64,000 nucleotides of DNA from an uncultured Oscillospiraceae bacterium (GCA_905192745.1 CAJJLZ010000004.1:69369-133368); one strand, 5' to 3'. Positions 8,148-17,913 are shown, numbered from the stretch's first letter. Made by a program: numbers and translations. The notes: generated by a model from the sequence alone, not told the origin.

Positions 8148-8840
8148 CTACATTTTCTTCGCTCTAACAATAATTACCACTGGTATTTCTTTATCATCAC
8201 CGAAGCATTCCTCATAGAAACCATCAATGATAAAACCGTTTTGAAAGCAGGCATTAAAAATGTCCTGTAAAGAGCGATGATAATAGCATTGTTCTTGCGG
8301 TTGCCCTTTGATTGCTTCGCCGTAATAGCTGTGAGGCGTTATGTACTTTTCTGTCAATGTCACAAAACAGGGGTGTTGTGTGGCAAACACAAATACTCCA
8401 TTGATAGCAAGCATTTGATTCACACAACGGAACAAAGTCGCTATTTCCGAAATATCCATTACTGCCATGTTGGACACTGCTTTTGTAAATGGCTTTTGCC
8501 TTCTCAACGACAGCAAACTTTTATTCTCCGTTGCGTCTGCAACAACAAATTCAATTCTATCGACAAGATGCGACTGCCTGTTTTTAGCCAATTCAACCAT
8601 TTTGGGAGAATAGTCAAAGGCTACAACAGATACTCCACGTTCCGCTAAATAGGCAGAATAGTTTCCGTTTCCGCAAGCAATATCTAAGATAAAATCATCA
8701 GGCTGAATATTGAGTAATTCAGTTACTTTTGGACGGACGGTCAACCTATGAAAAGCGTTAGAATGAGTACCCATAAAACTATCCCAAAATACCGCATTTG
8801 CTTCCCATGCTTTCAAGCTGTTTTTGTGAGAATAATCCAT
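8148..8840 (-). CDS. Class I SAM-dependent methyltransferase (AT-rich, probably acquired)
   Basis: The 230-residue product is a Rossmann methyltransferase with the SAM-binding motif DIACGNGNYSAYLAERG and acidic residues at the following strands (FDYSP, VVADAT). The start at 8840 is chosen because GGAGG lies 8 bases upstream; an in-frame ATG at 8855 lies on that site, and the longer frame to 8903 would begin upstream of the -10 element. The substrate is not readable; the C-terminal region does not match a protein- or tRNA-modifying subfamily I can name. Base composition and codon use are far more AT-rich than the neighbours radA and the export pair, and the gene points against both. It looks like recent cargo. 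Confidence 0.8.
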   Translation of the reverse strand: MDYSHKNSLKAWEANAVFWDSFMGTHSNAFHRLTVRPKVTELLNIQPDDFILDIACGNGNYSAYLAERGVSVVAFDYSPKMVELAKNRQSHLVDRIEFVVADATENKSLLSLRRQKPFTKAVSNMAVMDISEIATLFRCVNQMLAINGVFVFATQHPCFVTLTEKYITPHSYYGEAIKGQPQEQCYYHRSLQDIFNACFQNGFIIDGFYEECFGDDKEIPVVIIVRAKKM

Positions 8841-8885
8841 TCCTAAATCCTCCATAAATACCGATTTGTCGCTTTGTACGGAAAT

Positions 8886-8891
8886 ATTATA
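8886..8891 (-). promoter_or_regulatory. -10 element of the methyltransferase gene
   Basis: TATAAT on the minus strand lies 46 bases before the chosen start. No convincing -35 hexamer is visible. Confidence 0.45.
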
Positions 8892-9047
8892 GCATCCATA
8901 CATAGATTTTTCTATTACTTTCCTGATTTGTACGAAATATTTGCCCGTATCGTTTTATATCGTTATAGGAAATCTGGGCACCATTTGGGTACCAAAGTGT
9001 CAAAAATTATTGCTGTTATAAGTGCCCTTATGGGTGAAAAATCCTGT

Positions 9048-9058
9048 ATTTACAAGGG
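9048..9058 (+). repeat. Right copy of imperfect direct repeat flanking the methyltransferase island
   Basis: This is the partner of the copy at 7966-7976, about 1.08 kb away in the same orientation. Confidence 0.45.
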
Positions 9059-9121
9059 CTTTCGCAGTTCAAGACTTTTCGATAGCAAAAAATCAAATAC
9101 TATTTTTTATTTCGTATTGGC

Positions 9122-9169
9122 AAACCGCCGTTTCAAAAGATTTTTTCTCTTTTGAAACGGCGGTTTTTT
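9122..9169. terminator. Strong bidirectional terminator
   Basis: A perfect 19-bp stem (9122-9140 with 9148-9166) has a 7-base loop. A T-run follows on the plus strand. On the minus strand the stem ends in AAA/TTT. No coding gene ends here on the plus strand, so it may insulate the island from the export operon. Confidence 0.85.
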
Positions 9170-9260
9170 GAGGATTGGTGAAAAATAGAGAACATATTCC
9201 GCGTGTTCCCTCACAGAATAAAGGCATGAATTTTGCTGTTTGGAAAGGCGTGGAGAAGCT

Positions 9261-10214
9261 ATGAAGAAAACATACGGACTGCTGTTCACCTTTACGGCGC
9301 TGGCGATCTCCGGTATCCTGATTTCCCGGCCGTTTCTGGAAAAATCCGCTCCCGCCGTCACCCTGTATACCGTGGAAGCCCGCTCTGCCATCGACACCGT
9401 GACCTGCACCGGGCGGATCGAAGCGGCCGAAAGCGAGGACGTTTATGTGGAAATGCCCTGCATTGCCGATACGGTTCCGGTGCAGGCGGGGGATACGGTC
9501 AAAAAGGGAGATATTCTGTTCACGGTAGACGTTGCCGCCACCAAACAGGTATTGGCTTCCGCCGGAGGAATTTCACCGGCGCTGGTACCGGAACAGCAGA
9601 TTATCAAAAGCGTTTCGGCCCCAGTAGACGGCGTGGTCCGCATGCTGAACGTCGCAGCAGGGGAAGCGGTGGATGCCGATACTCCCTGTGTGGTCATCTC
9701 CTCCGGCGACGCCCTGCAGGTGAAGGTGACCATCCATGAAAACAACCTGCGGAACGTGACGCTGGGACAGAAGGCAACCGTCAGCGGAACCGCCTTCCGT
9801 GAGGAGGGGTATATGGGAACCGTCACCTATATTTCTCCCTCCGCCCGTCAACAATACAGCGGAACCGCCAGCGAAACCGTGGTGGACGCCGTTATTTCTC
9901 TGTCGGAACGGGATGATTCTCTTAAGCCGGGCCTCTCCGCCAAATCCCGCATTGAAATCGGAAGCGCGGAGGAATGCATTATCGTTCCTTATGAATATGT
10001 TTTGCAGGACGAGCAAAATCAGGAATATGTGTATCTGTATCAGGATGGAAAGGCAGTCAAGCGGATTATACAGACGGAAAAGGAATGGAACGATGGGTTT
10101 GAAGTAACCGACGGCCTTTCTCCCGGTGACACGGTCATCCAGAATCCAGCCGATATTGAACGGGACGGACAGGCGGTAACCATCGCCGGAGAGGAGTCGG
10201 TCGCCGATGCCTGA
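9261..10214 (+). CDS. Efflux adaptor (HlyD/MacA-type membrane fusion protein)
   Basis: The 317-residue product has an N-terminal membrane anchor (about 6-24), a lipoyl/barrel-sandwich hybrid domain split around a very short hairpin (VQAGDTVKKGDILF and SAPVDGVVRMLNVAAGEAV), a beta-barrel and a membrane-proximal domain. It is the extracytoplasmic adaptor of a MacB-type ABC exporter. The ATG at 9261 is preceded by GGAG; an upstream in-frame TTG at 9240 is less likely. It overlaps the permease gene by 8 bases, which points to translational coupling. No ATPase gene is present on either side, which is unusual for this family. Confidence 0.88.
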   Translation: MKKTYGLLFTFTALAISGILISRPFLEKSAPAVTLYTVEARSAIDTVTCTGRIEAAESEDVYVEMPCIADTVPVQAGDTVKKGDILFTVDVAATKQVLASAGGISPALVPEQQIIKSVSAPVDGVVRMLNVAAGEAVDADTPCVVISSGDALQVKVTIHENNLRNVTLGQKATVSGTAFREEGYMGTVTYISPSARQQYSGTASETVVDAVISLSERDDSLKPGLSAKSRIEIGSAEECIIVPYEYVLQDEQNQEYVYLYQDGKAVKRIIQTEKEWNDGFEVTDGLSPGDTVIQNPADIERDGQAVTIAGEESVADA

Positions 10215-11400
10215 CGTTCTGTTCTGCGCGCTGAAAAATCTCTCCCGGAAACGGCTGCGTACTTTTCTTACTATGGGCAGTATTACGATTGGGGTAACAA
10301 TGGTTGTGATCGTTTCCATGATAAGCAGCGCCGGACGAACCGCCGTAAACCGGGAGCTGGAAAACTTGGGGGTCAGCGGACTTTCGATCAGCACCAACGC
10401 CTCCGCTTCTCCGGATGGACAAAAAGGCATCTCCTCGGAAAACCTGAATCTTATCCGCAGCACCAGCCATGTGGAAACCGCCATGCCTTTGATGATCGAA
10501 TATTCTCTTTCCACCCTGAGAACTATTCAGAGCAATACGCTGATTTGCGGAATTGACGCCGGCGCCAGGCAGGCCATCTCCCTTACGCTGAAGCACGGCC
10601 GCCTGATTTCCCGCGGAGATTTGAAATCCAGTGCTCTGGTCTGCGTGGTCGATGAAACGCTGGCCAGAGAAGCCTATGGCCGGGAAAATATCACGGGCAA
10701 AACCATTACGCTCCAAATTGCCGGTGCTCAGGAAGAATTCCGGATTATCGGCGTGGCGGAAGCGGGCAGCAGCCTTCTGCAGAGTCTGGGGGAATTCATC
10801 CCCAGTATGGTATATGTCCCGTACAGCACGCTGCAGGCGCTGACCGGACGGGAAAATTTTGACCAGGTGGCGGTGCGGGTGGACGCTTCCGCTGATGTGG
10901 CGGCTACGGAAAACCTGATTTTGAACCGACTTCGGCGTACGGCCGGCAACAACGATTTTTTTCGCACCGATAATCTGTCTACACAACGGGACAAGCTGGG
11001 GAATCTGCTGGATATCGTTAGTCTGGTGCTGACGGCGATCAGCGGCATTTCTCTGATTGTTTCGGGGCTGGGGATCATGACCATTATGCTGGTTTCGGTT
11101 AATGAACGGACACGGGAAATCGGGGTAAAAAAAGCGATTGGCGCGTCCCGCGGACGGATTCTTTTTGAATTTCTGGCGGAAGCGGTTGTCATCTCTTTGC
11201 TGGGCAGTTTGATCGGCGTTGCCGTCGGCGGAGGGATCTCCTGGTTCGGAATGCAGGCGTTCGGGATGTCCGTACCGTTCGTATGGACGGATTTCGCTTT
11301 GCTGATTGCTTTTTCGGTATTGCTGGGGGCAGTGTTCGGCGTCTATCCCGCCGTTAAAGCGGCAAGGCTTCGCCCGGTGGATGCGCTGCGGCTGGAATAA
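10207..11400 (+). CDS. ABC transporter permease, MacB/FtsX type
   Basis: The 397-residue protein has the FtsX/MacB plan: one N-terminal membrane segment (about 18-42), a large extracytoplasmic MacB_PCD domain (about 45-255), and three C-terminal membrane segments (about 275-300, 320-350, 360-385). The NERTREIGVKKAIGASRG motif before the third segment is the usual coupling helix that contacts the ATPase. It starts inside the adaptor gene. Such pairs normally come with a LolD/MacB-type ATPase, which is absent here, so the ATPase must be supplied from elsewhere or has been lost. A palindromic hairpin follows the gene. Confidence 0.9.
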   Translation: MPDVLFCALKNLSRKRLRTFLTMGSITIGVTMVVIVSMISSAGRTAVNRELENLGVSGLSISTNASASPDGQKGISSENLNLIRSTSHVETAMPLMIEYSLSTLRTIQSNTLICGIDAGARQAISLTLKHGRLISRGDLKSSALVCVVDETLAREAYGRENITGKTITLQIAGAQEEFRIIGVAEAGSSLLQSLGEFIPSMVYVPYSTLQALTGRENFDQVAVRVDASADVAATENLILNRLRRTAGNNDFFRTDNLSTQRDKLGNLLDIVSLVLTAISGISLIVSGLGIMTIMLVSVNERTREIGVKKAIGASRGRILFEFLAEAVVISLLGSLIGVAVGGGISWFGMQAFGMSVPFVWTDFALLIAFSVLLGAVFGVYPAVKAARLRPVDALRLE

Positions 11401-11429
11401 CGTCTTGTGCAGACGAAATGTTTAGAAAA

Positions 11430-11459
11430 AAGCGAGGATTTCTTAAGAAATCCTCGCTT
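11430..11459 (+). terminator. 30-base perfect palindrome after the export pair
   Basis: 13-bp arms (11430-11442 and 11447-11459) flank a 4-base TTAA centre. An A-run precedes it and only a weak T-stretch follows, so it could act in either direction. Confidence 0.65.
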
Positions 11460-11515
11460 GAACTTTTCCGGAAACTTCGATAGGATAAGAGCAGTAATGA
11501 TAAGGAGTTTCCGCT

Positions 11516-12310
11516 ATGAATACTTCCAAACCGCGCCGTATCTATTCCGCCCTTCGGATTGCATGGATTATTGCCTCGGGAATTCTGCTGGTCTGGTCGA
11601 GTCTGCCGCTGATTAACTATATTTACAACGCCGGTGTTTTGATATCGATTCCGGTTGCGGCCGTTTCTCTGGCTGTCGGTATAGGGTGGCCGTCGGTGCG
11701 CAAGGCATTGCAAAAGCTGTGGAAAAGGAAAGTGGGACGTATGCTGATCGCGGTGGTTTCCGGCGTTCTGTTTGTGTTGCTGGCACTCTTTGTTACGGCG
11801 TCCTGTATTATGCTTCATGCCGCGGCGAAGAAGCCGGAAGAACAGGCCACGGTGATTGTGCTTGGCGCGGCGGTTTACGGCGACCGACCCAGCCGAATGC
11901 TGGCGGCTCGCCTGAATACCGCTGCAAAATATCTGGAAGCCAATCCGGATTCGGTCTGCATCGTGTCCGGCGGACAGGGAAACGATGAAGAGTATGCCGA
12001 AGCGCAGGTAATGTACGACTATCTCGTTGAAAAGGGCGTTGATCCTTCCCGGATTTATCAGGAAGACCGTTCCACTAATACGGAGGAGAACATTCGCTAT
12101 TCCCGTGAAATTATCGCCCAAAACGGCCTGAATCCTCATGTAGTGATTGCCACACAGGAGTTTCATCAATACCGTGCACAAACACTGGCAAAAAAGCAGG
12201 GACTGAATGAAGTGGGCCCCGCCACCTGCCGGACTCCCTGGCATCTTCTGGAATGCTATTGGGTGCGGGAATTTGCCGCCGTTTGCCGTCTGTGGATATT
12301 GGGACATTAG
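11516..12310 (+). CDS. YdcF/SanA-like DUF218 membrane protein
   Basis: The 264-residue product has two or three N-terminal membrane segments (about 10-55 and 73-95) followed by a DUF218 domain (about 110-264) starting VIVLGAAVYGDRPSRML and including the VSGGQG and EDRSTNTEENI motifs typical of the family. Relatives (YdcF, SanA, ElyC) act at the envelope, in some cases on lipid-linked wall precursors; the exact reaction is not settled. A TAAGGAG site lies before the ATG. It converges with feoB. Confidence 0.85.
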   Translation: MNTSKPRRIYSALRIAWIIASGILLVWSSLPLINYIYNAGVLISIPVAAVSLAVGIGWPSVRKALQKLWKRKVGRMLIAVVSGVLFVLLALFVTASCIMLHAAAKKPEEQATVIVLGAAVYGDRPSRMLAARLNTAAKYLEANPDSVCIVSGGQGNDEEYAEAQVMYDYLVEKGVDPSRIYQEDRSTNTEENIRYSREIIAQNGLNPHVVIATQEFHQYRAQTLAKKQGLNEVGPATCRTPWHLLECYWVREFAAVCRLWILGH

Positions 12311-12361
12311 AGCGTCATAGTGTTCACACGAACGCTTTTGGATCGTGCGGATATGCTCTGG

Positions 12362-14557
12362 TCAGGCCAGCCCAAACAGTCGGGCCGCTCCCGACACAGC
12401 GCCGCAGATAACCAGACCGGTAACCGTTGGCACCAAAAAGGAAACAGCCGTCCATTTCAGGCTCTGCGTTTCCTTGTGTATTGTCAGGCAGGTGGTGGAA
12501 CAGGGCCAGTGCATGAGGGAGAACAACATGGTACATACCGCGGTCAGCCAGGTCCAGCCATTATTCACCAGCAATTCTCTCAGGGCGCTCAGGCTTTCCA
12601 GTTCCTGAATGCTTCCGGTCGCCATATAACTCATAATAATAATGGGAATGACGATTTCATTCGCGGGGAAGCCGAGAATAAACGCCATCAGAATCACGCC
12701 GTCCAGCCCGATCAGGCGGGCAAACGGATCCAGAAATTCGGTGCAGTGCGCCAGCAGACTGACATTCCCCACGGTAACGTTCGCCAGAATCCAGATCAGC
12801 AGACCCGCCGGAGCAGCCACCGACACGGCACGGCCAAGCACGAAAAGGGTACGGTCAAAAATAGAGCGGACAATCACTTTGCCGATTTGCGGGCGGCGAT
12901 AGGGGGGGAGTTCCAGCGTAAAAGAGGAGGGAATCCCCTTCAGGATCGTTTTCGACAGAAGGCGGGAAATCAGAAAGGTCATACAAACGCCAAGCAGGAT
13001 TACGCCGGTTAACAGGATGGTTGACCAGAGGGTGGAGACAGGGCCGGCCTGAAAACCGACAAAAAACATGGTAATAATCGCGATCAATGTGGGAAACCGG
13101 CCGTTACAGGGAACAAAAGTATTGGTGATGACAGCAATCAGACGCTCCCGCGGGGAATCGATAATTCGGCAGCCCACAATACCGGCAGCATTGCAGCCGA
13201 AGCCCATGCACATGGTCAGCGCCTGTTTTCCGCAGGCACAGGCCTTTTTAAAGTATTTGTCAAGGTTGAAGGCAATACGGGGAAGATACCCGGAATCCTC
13301 CAGAAGAGTAAACAACGGGAAAAAGATCGCCATCGGCGGCAGCATAACGGCGACTACCCATGCCAGCACGCGGTAAACGCCGTCTACGATCGATCCCTCC
13401 AGCCATCCCGGCGCGCCCAGCCACCGCATCAGGCCGGCCAGACGATCGCCCAGCCAGAACAGGCCGCCGGACAGCCATTCGGAAGGATAATTCGCACCGG
13501 TTATCGTGATCCAGAAAACGACCACCAGCATCAGGAGCATCAGCGGAATGCCGGTCCACTTGTTGGTCAGGACACGGTCGATTTTACGATCCCGGCGGCC
13601 ATAGCCGCATTGACCGCAGGCAACAGCGTCCATGCATACCTCTTCCGCGCGGAGGATAACGCAGGATACCAGAATATCCTTCAGCCGGTCCTCGGTGATG
13701 TTATGATCGGTCAACGCCGCCTTTGCTTCGCAAACATTCTGAGAGATCGCCGCATCCTCCCAGAGGGAAAAGCCAAGATAGCCGGTGATGGTTCGTTTCA
13801 GCGTATCGTCACAGTCCAGCAGCTGCAGGGATATCCAGCGGCTGTTCAGCCTTCCGTCCAGCCGCCGTGAAACCTCCGGCTCCAACTGATGGATTGCGTC
13901 CTCGACTGCCGGAAGATAGCGGATACGGGTAAGCCGGGCGGAACTGTCCGGCGGCGGAGCCGGTGGCCCGGGAACGGAAACGGCCGGCTTTGTCCTCGCC
14001 GTCACCGCTTCTACCTGATCCATCAGCTCTTCCAGTCCTTTTCCGCTGCGGGCACTGGCTCCAACTACCGGCACGCCCAAGTTTTCCGACAACTGCTTTA
14101 AATCCACCCGAATTCCTTTTCGTTTGGCTTCGTCCATCAGGTTGACACAAACCACTACCCGGTGTGTGATCTCCATCGTCTGGAGCACCAGATTCATATT
14201 CCGCTCCAAACAGGTGGCGTCGCAGACCACCACGACGGCGTCCGGTTCGCCAAAACAAATGAAATCCCGGGCCACTTCCTCCTCGGCGGAGTGGGCCATC
14301 AGGGAGTAGGTTCCGGGAATATCCACTAATATGTAGGGAATACCGTTATGCGAGCAGCGCCCCTGCGCATTCGTCACGGTTTTTCCCGGCCAGTTTCCGG
14401 TGTGCTGGTTGAGACCGGTCAGCTCGTTGAATACGGTGCTTTTGCCGACGTTCGGATTTCCCGCCAGCGCGATTACCCGTTCCTCCGGAGAATGCTTTTC
14501 AATGCATAACCCATGATCGATGGCGTTGCCGCCGGTAGAATTGGCTGTCAGCCCCAT
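12362..14557 (-). CDS. feoB: Ferrous iron transport protein B
   Basis: FeoB (731 residues) is the inner-membrane Fe(II) permease with a cytosolic GTPase domain. The G1 motif GNPNVGKST is at about 33-41, DIPGTYSL is the G3 region, and a GDI-like spacer follows before the membrane half (about 340-731) with two Gate repeats. In the membrane part the GFGCNAAG and PCNGRFPT stretches match the conserved core. The start ATG has GAAAGGAA 8 bases upstream. It lies 78 bases downstream of feoA; a terminator-like hairpin sits between them. No FeoC is visible. Confidence 0.97.
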   Translation of the reverse strand: MGLTANSTGGNAIDHGLCIEKHSPEERVIALAGNPNVGKSTVFNELTGLNQHTGNWPGKTVTNAQGRCSHNGIPYILVDIPGTYSLMAHSAEEEVARDFICFGEPDAVVVVCDATCLERNMNLVLQTMEITHRVVVCVNLMDEAKRKGIRVDLKQLSENLGVPVVGASARSGKGLEELMDQVEAVTARTKPAVSVPGPPAPPPDSSARLTRIRYLPAVEDAIHQLEPEVSRRLDGRLNSRWISLQLLDCDDTLKRTITGYLGFSLWEDAAISQNVCEAKAALTDHNITEDRLKDILVSCVILRAEEVCMDAVACGQCGYGRRDRKIDRVLTNKWTGIPLMLLMLVVVFWITITGANYPSEWLSGGLFWLGDRLAGLMRWLGAPGWLEGSIVDGVYRVLAWVVAVMLPPMAIFFPLFTLLEDSGYLPRIAFNLDKYFKKACACGKQALTMCMGFGCNAAGIVGCRIIDSPRERLIAVITNTFVPCNGRFPTLIAIITMFFVGFQAGPVSTLWSTILLTGVILLGVCMTFLISRLLSKTILKGIPSSFTLELPPYRRPQIGKVIVRSIFDRTLFVLGRAVSVAAPAGLLIWILANVTVGNVSLLAHCTEFLDPFARLIGLDGVILMAFILGFPANEIVIPIIIMSYMATGSIQELESLSALRELLVNNGWTWLTAVCTMLFSLMHWPCSTTCLTIHKETQSLKWTAVSFLVPTVTGLVICGAVSGAARLFGLA

Positions 14558-14596
14558 GGATATTTCTTCCTTTCTGTAAACTGAAATGTATTGTTA

Positions 14597-14633
14597 AAAC
14601 GCCGGAGCGGATGGCTGACCGCCCCGGCGTTTT
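14597..14633 (-). terminator. Terminator-like hairpin between feoA and feoB
   Basis: A 10-bp outer stem (14597-14606 with 14624-14633), with a mismatch next to a 4-bp GC inner stem, is followed on the minus strand by TTTTAACAAT and on the plus strand by a T-run. It could attenuate feoB read-through or stabilise a processed end. Confidence 0.6.
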
Positions 14634-14635
14634 TT

Positions 14636-14917
14636 CTAACAATATTCTACAAGTATACGGGAGGAATCCTCCGTGCGCAGAGCGATGACCGCCCCTCGAA
14701 TCAGGTAGGCGATCGGATCACCGGCCGGACTCCGCTGCAGACACTCCACACGGGTTCCTTCCACCAGACCGATATCCAACAGACGGCGGCGCATACTGCC
14801 GGTGGAATTCAGTGCTTTTACCCGCGCCCGTTCTCCCTGATGGATATGATCGAGAGTCAGCACATCATCCAGACTATGTAAGCCGGACTCCTGCTGAAAG
14901 AGCTTTTGCTGTCTCAT
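14636..14917 (-). CDS. feoA: Ferrous iron transport protein A
   Basis: FeoA is a small SH3-like cytosolic protein needed for FeoB activity. The 93-residue product contains the family core GERARVKAL, RRRLLDIGLVEGTRVECLQ and a closing strand IALRTEDSSRILVE. An AAGGAGA site lies 8 bases before the ATG. It is the first gene of the feoAB unit and is divergent from an MntR/DtxR-like regulator, which suggests metal-dependent control from the shared region. Confidence 0.93.
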   Translation of the reverse strand: MRQQKLFQQESGLHSLDDVLTLDHIHQGERARVKALNSTGSMRRRLLDIGLVEGTRVECLQRSPAGDPIAYLIRGAVIALRTEDSSRILVEYC

Positions 14918-15039
14918 ATTCCTATTCTCCTTATCATAAAATGAAGTAAACGGTTTTTCTCACCAGATGGGGAGAAAAGTCCCGTACGATAAGCGTGCTT
15001 GTTTCGGAATGTTTCCCGATGCCAACTTACTACTATCAA

Positions 15040-15051
15040 CTTATGCATAAG
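15040..15051. promoter_or_regulatory. Palindrome in the feoA-mntR divergent region, possible metalloregulator operator
   Basis: CTTATGCATAAG is a perfect 12-bp palindrome midway between feoA and the regulator gene. DtxR-family operators are palindromic, but this does not match a consensus I can cite, so the assignment is inference. Confidence 0.35.
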
Positions 15052-15115
15052 CGAAAACTATTGTCCCAAAAAGTTAGGATAGGGAACAGAAGAGGAAAGA
15101 AAGGGGTAGGGCTGG

Positions 15116-15598
15116 ATGAACAGCAAAGCAGCGGACGGTCCGGACTTCCAGAAAGAGGAATTCCGGACCCTGAATGGGTATCGCCGCCAGCGAATAAGCC
15201 GGATGACGGAATCCATGGAGGATTATCTGGAAATGATTTTCCGCATGACGGCGATGTCCGACAGAAACAACGAAGCCGGTATTCCCAAAAGCCAAGCCGC
15301 CGTCGGCGTTAATGAAGTCGCGTCCCTGCTCCATGTCCGGCCGTCATCCGCTTCAAAAATGACCGGGAAGCTTCGTGAACAGGGATGGGTGACCTTTGAA
15401 AAATATGGACAGATCCGCCTGACAGAGCAGGGGAGGGAAAGGGGAGCGTACCTCCTCTGGCGGCATAATGTTCTTTCAGAATTTTTTCGGCGGTTGAATC
15501 ACTCGGAGGGTGAGCTACGGCAGGTGGAACAGATCGAACATTTTATGGATGAACAAACCATTCAGAATCTGGAGAAACTCATCCCCCTGCTTCCATGA
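15116..15598 (+). CDS. MntR/DtxR-family metal-dependent transcriptional regulator
   Basis: The 160-residue product has an N-terminal winged helix (MEDYLEMIF to the wing LTEQGRERG) and a dimerisation/metal-binding domain. Residues expected for Mn/Fe binding in MntR are present: Asp and Glu in MEDYLEMI, His in RHNVLSEFF, and Glu-Glu-His in VEQIEHFM. There is no C-terminal SH3-like FeoA domain, so it is the short MntR type. About 20 residues precede the usual MTESMEDY start; the ATG at 15116 is supported by an AGGGGTAGGG stretch. Its position opposite feoAB suggests it represses iron uptake when metal is plentiful. Confidence 0.88.
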   Translation: MNSKAADGPDFQKEEFRTLNGYRRQRISRMTESMEDYLEMIFRMTAMSDRNNEAGIPKSQAAVGVNEVASLLHVRPSSASKMTGKLREQGWVTFEKYGQIRLTEQGRERGAYLLWRHNVLSEFFRRLNHSEGELRQVEQIEHFMDEQTIQNLEKLIPLLP

Positions 15599-15729
15599 AA
15601 GCGGGATGTGCAAAAAAGAAATTCGTCAACCTTACTATATCTATGGTCCCCCGTAGAAAAGTATTTGATGCGGCACCGTATCTGGTATAGAAAACCTTCG
15701 AAAAAAGGGAAAGGAGGACGGTTTTCCTC

Positions 15730-15759
15730 TTGAAAGGACAGGGCGGGCTGTGATAGAAT
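15730..15759 (+). promoter_or_regulatory. Promoter of guaB
   Basis: TTGAAA (15730-15735) and TAGAAT (15754-15759) are 18 bases apart, with TG one base before the -10. The implied leader is about 130 bases and AT-rich; I see no purine riboswitch in it. Confidence 0.6.
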
Positions 15760-15867
15760 AATAGATAATATTTTCTTAATATTTTTTACCGCCTGACAAG
15801 TCGATTGACAGGAACCAAAACCAGTTGGGAACAGACAAAAGCAGGTAAGTTGTATAAGGTCGTATGA

Positions 15868-17370
<1,503 letters not shown>

Positions 17371-17401
17371 AGGAAAGATGCCGGCAATTGCCGGTTGTAG
17401 C

Positions 17402-17442
17402 GAAGCGGCCCGCCGGAATCAACACTTCCGGCGGGCCGCTTC
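17402..17442 (+). terminator. Hairpin after guaB
   Basis: A perfect 17-bp stem (17402-17418 with 17426-17442) encloses a 7-base loop. No U-run follows on either strand. Confidence 0.65.
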
Positions 17443-17469
17443 ATATGGGATAAGGGGAACTGCAAAAAC

Positions 17470-17513
17470 AAGAAAGCGAGTCTGAATCACAATCGATCCA
17501 AACTCGCTTTCTT
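17470..17513 (-). terminator. Intrinsic terminator of tRNA-Cys
   Basis: 12-bp arms (17470-17481 and 17502-17513) are followed on the minus strand by GTTTTTG. The hairpin directly abuts the tRNA 3' end. Confidence 0.8.
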
Positions 17514-17514
17514 C

Positions 17515-17589
17515 TGGAGGCGCCACCCAGATTTGAACTGGGGAATCAGGGTTTTGCAGACCCATGCCTTACCACTTGGCTATGGCGCC
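17515..17589 (-). tRNA. tRNA-Cys(GCA)
   Basis: Read on the minus strand this folds as a 75-nt tRNA. The acceptor is GGCGCC pairing with its complement, the anticodon loop is CTGCAAA (anticodon GCA), the T-loop is TTCAAAT, the discriminator is U73 as expected for Cys, and CCA is encoded. It has a consensus promoter and its own terminator. Confidence 0.97.
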
Positions 17590-17610
17590 ACAGGCGAAAC
17601 AACGTGACTT

Positions 17611-17639
17611 AGTATACCGATTTTTCGGCTGTTTGTCAA
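17611..17639 (-). promoter_or_regulatory. Promoter of tRNA-Cys
   Basis: TTGACA and TATACT on the minus strand are separated by exactly 17 bases, 21 bases before the tRNA 5' end. Confidence 0.9.
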
Positions 17640-17771
17640 GAGATTTTACAGGATTATTTTGATAAAATTAGGAGGCGGCAAACGCAATAATAGTATATGC
17701 CGGATACGGGAAGTTAGTACAGAGAAATAAGACAATGATCGCTGATAAATAGGGGACTTTTTATTTTAATA

Positions 17772-17807
17772 CTCAACTCAATAAAATTAATATTTTATTG
17801 AGTTGAG
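17772..17807. repeat. 36-base near-perfect palindrome, possible lysA terminator
   Basis: 16-base arms with a 4-base TAAT centre lie about 106 bases beyond the lysA stop. On the minus strand it is followed by TATTAAAATAAAAA, so it may serve as an AT-rich terminator; it may equally be a remnant of a mobile repeat. Confidence 0.55.
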
Positions 17808-17816
17808 GGGAGGATA

Positions 17817-17848
17817 ATCAGGAGCGAACGAGTACGCCCGCTCCTGAT
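17817..17848 (-). terminator. Hairpin downstream of lysA
   Basis: 10-bp arms (17817-17826 and 17839-17848) with a 12-base loop; there is no U-run. Confidence 0.4.
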
Positions 17849-17913
17849 ACGGATACGCTGCCTGTAAATCCTTAAATCCTAACATGGGAAACCATTATGA
17901 GAACGTATAAGAT

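Larger units (their letters stand above)
8904..9260. other. Non-coding AT-rich gap between the methyltransferase and export genes
   Basis: This stretch holds the right copy of the direct repeat (9048-9058), a GGGTACC-containing segment near 8990, and a strong bidirectional terminator (9122-9166). No supported gene is seen in it; the short open frames lack ribosome-binding sites. Confidence 0.6.
17640..17913. other. Non-coding AT-rich gap between tRNA-Cys and lysA
   Basis: No gene is supported here. It contains a 36-base AT-rich palindrome (17772-17807) and a second hairpin (17817-17848). Confidence 0.6.
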
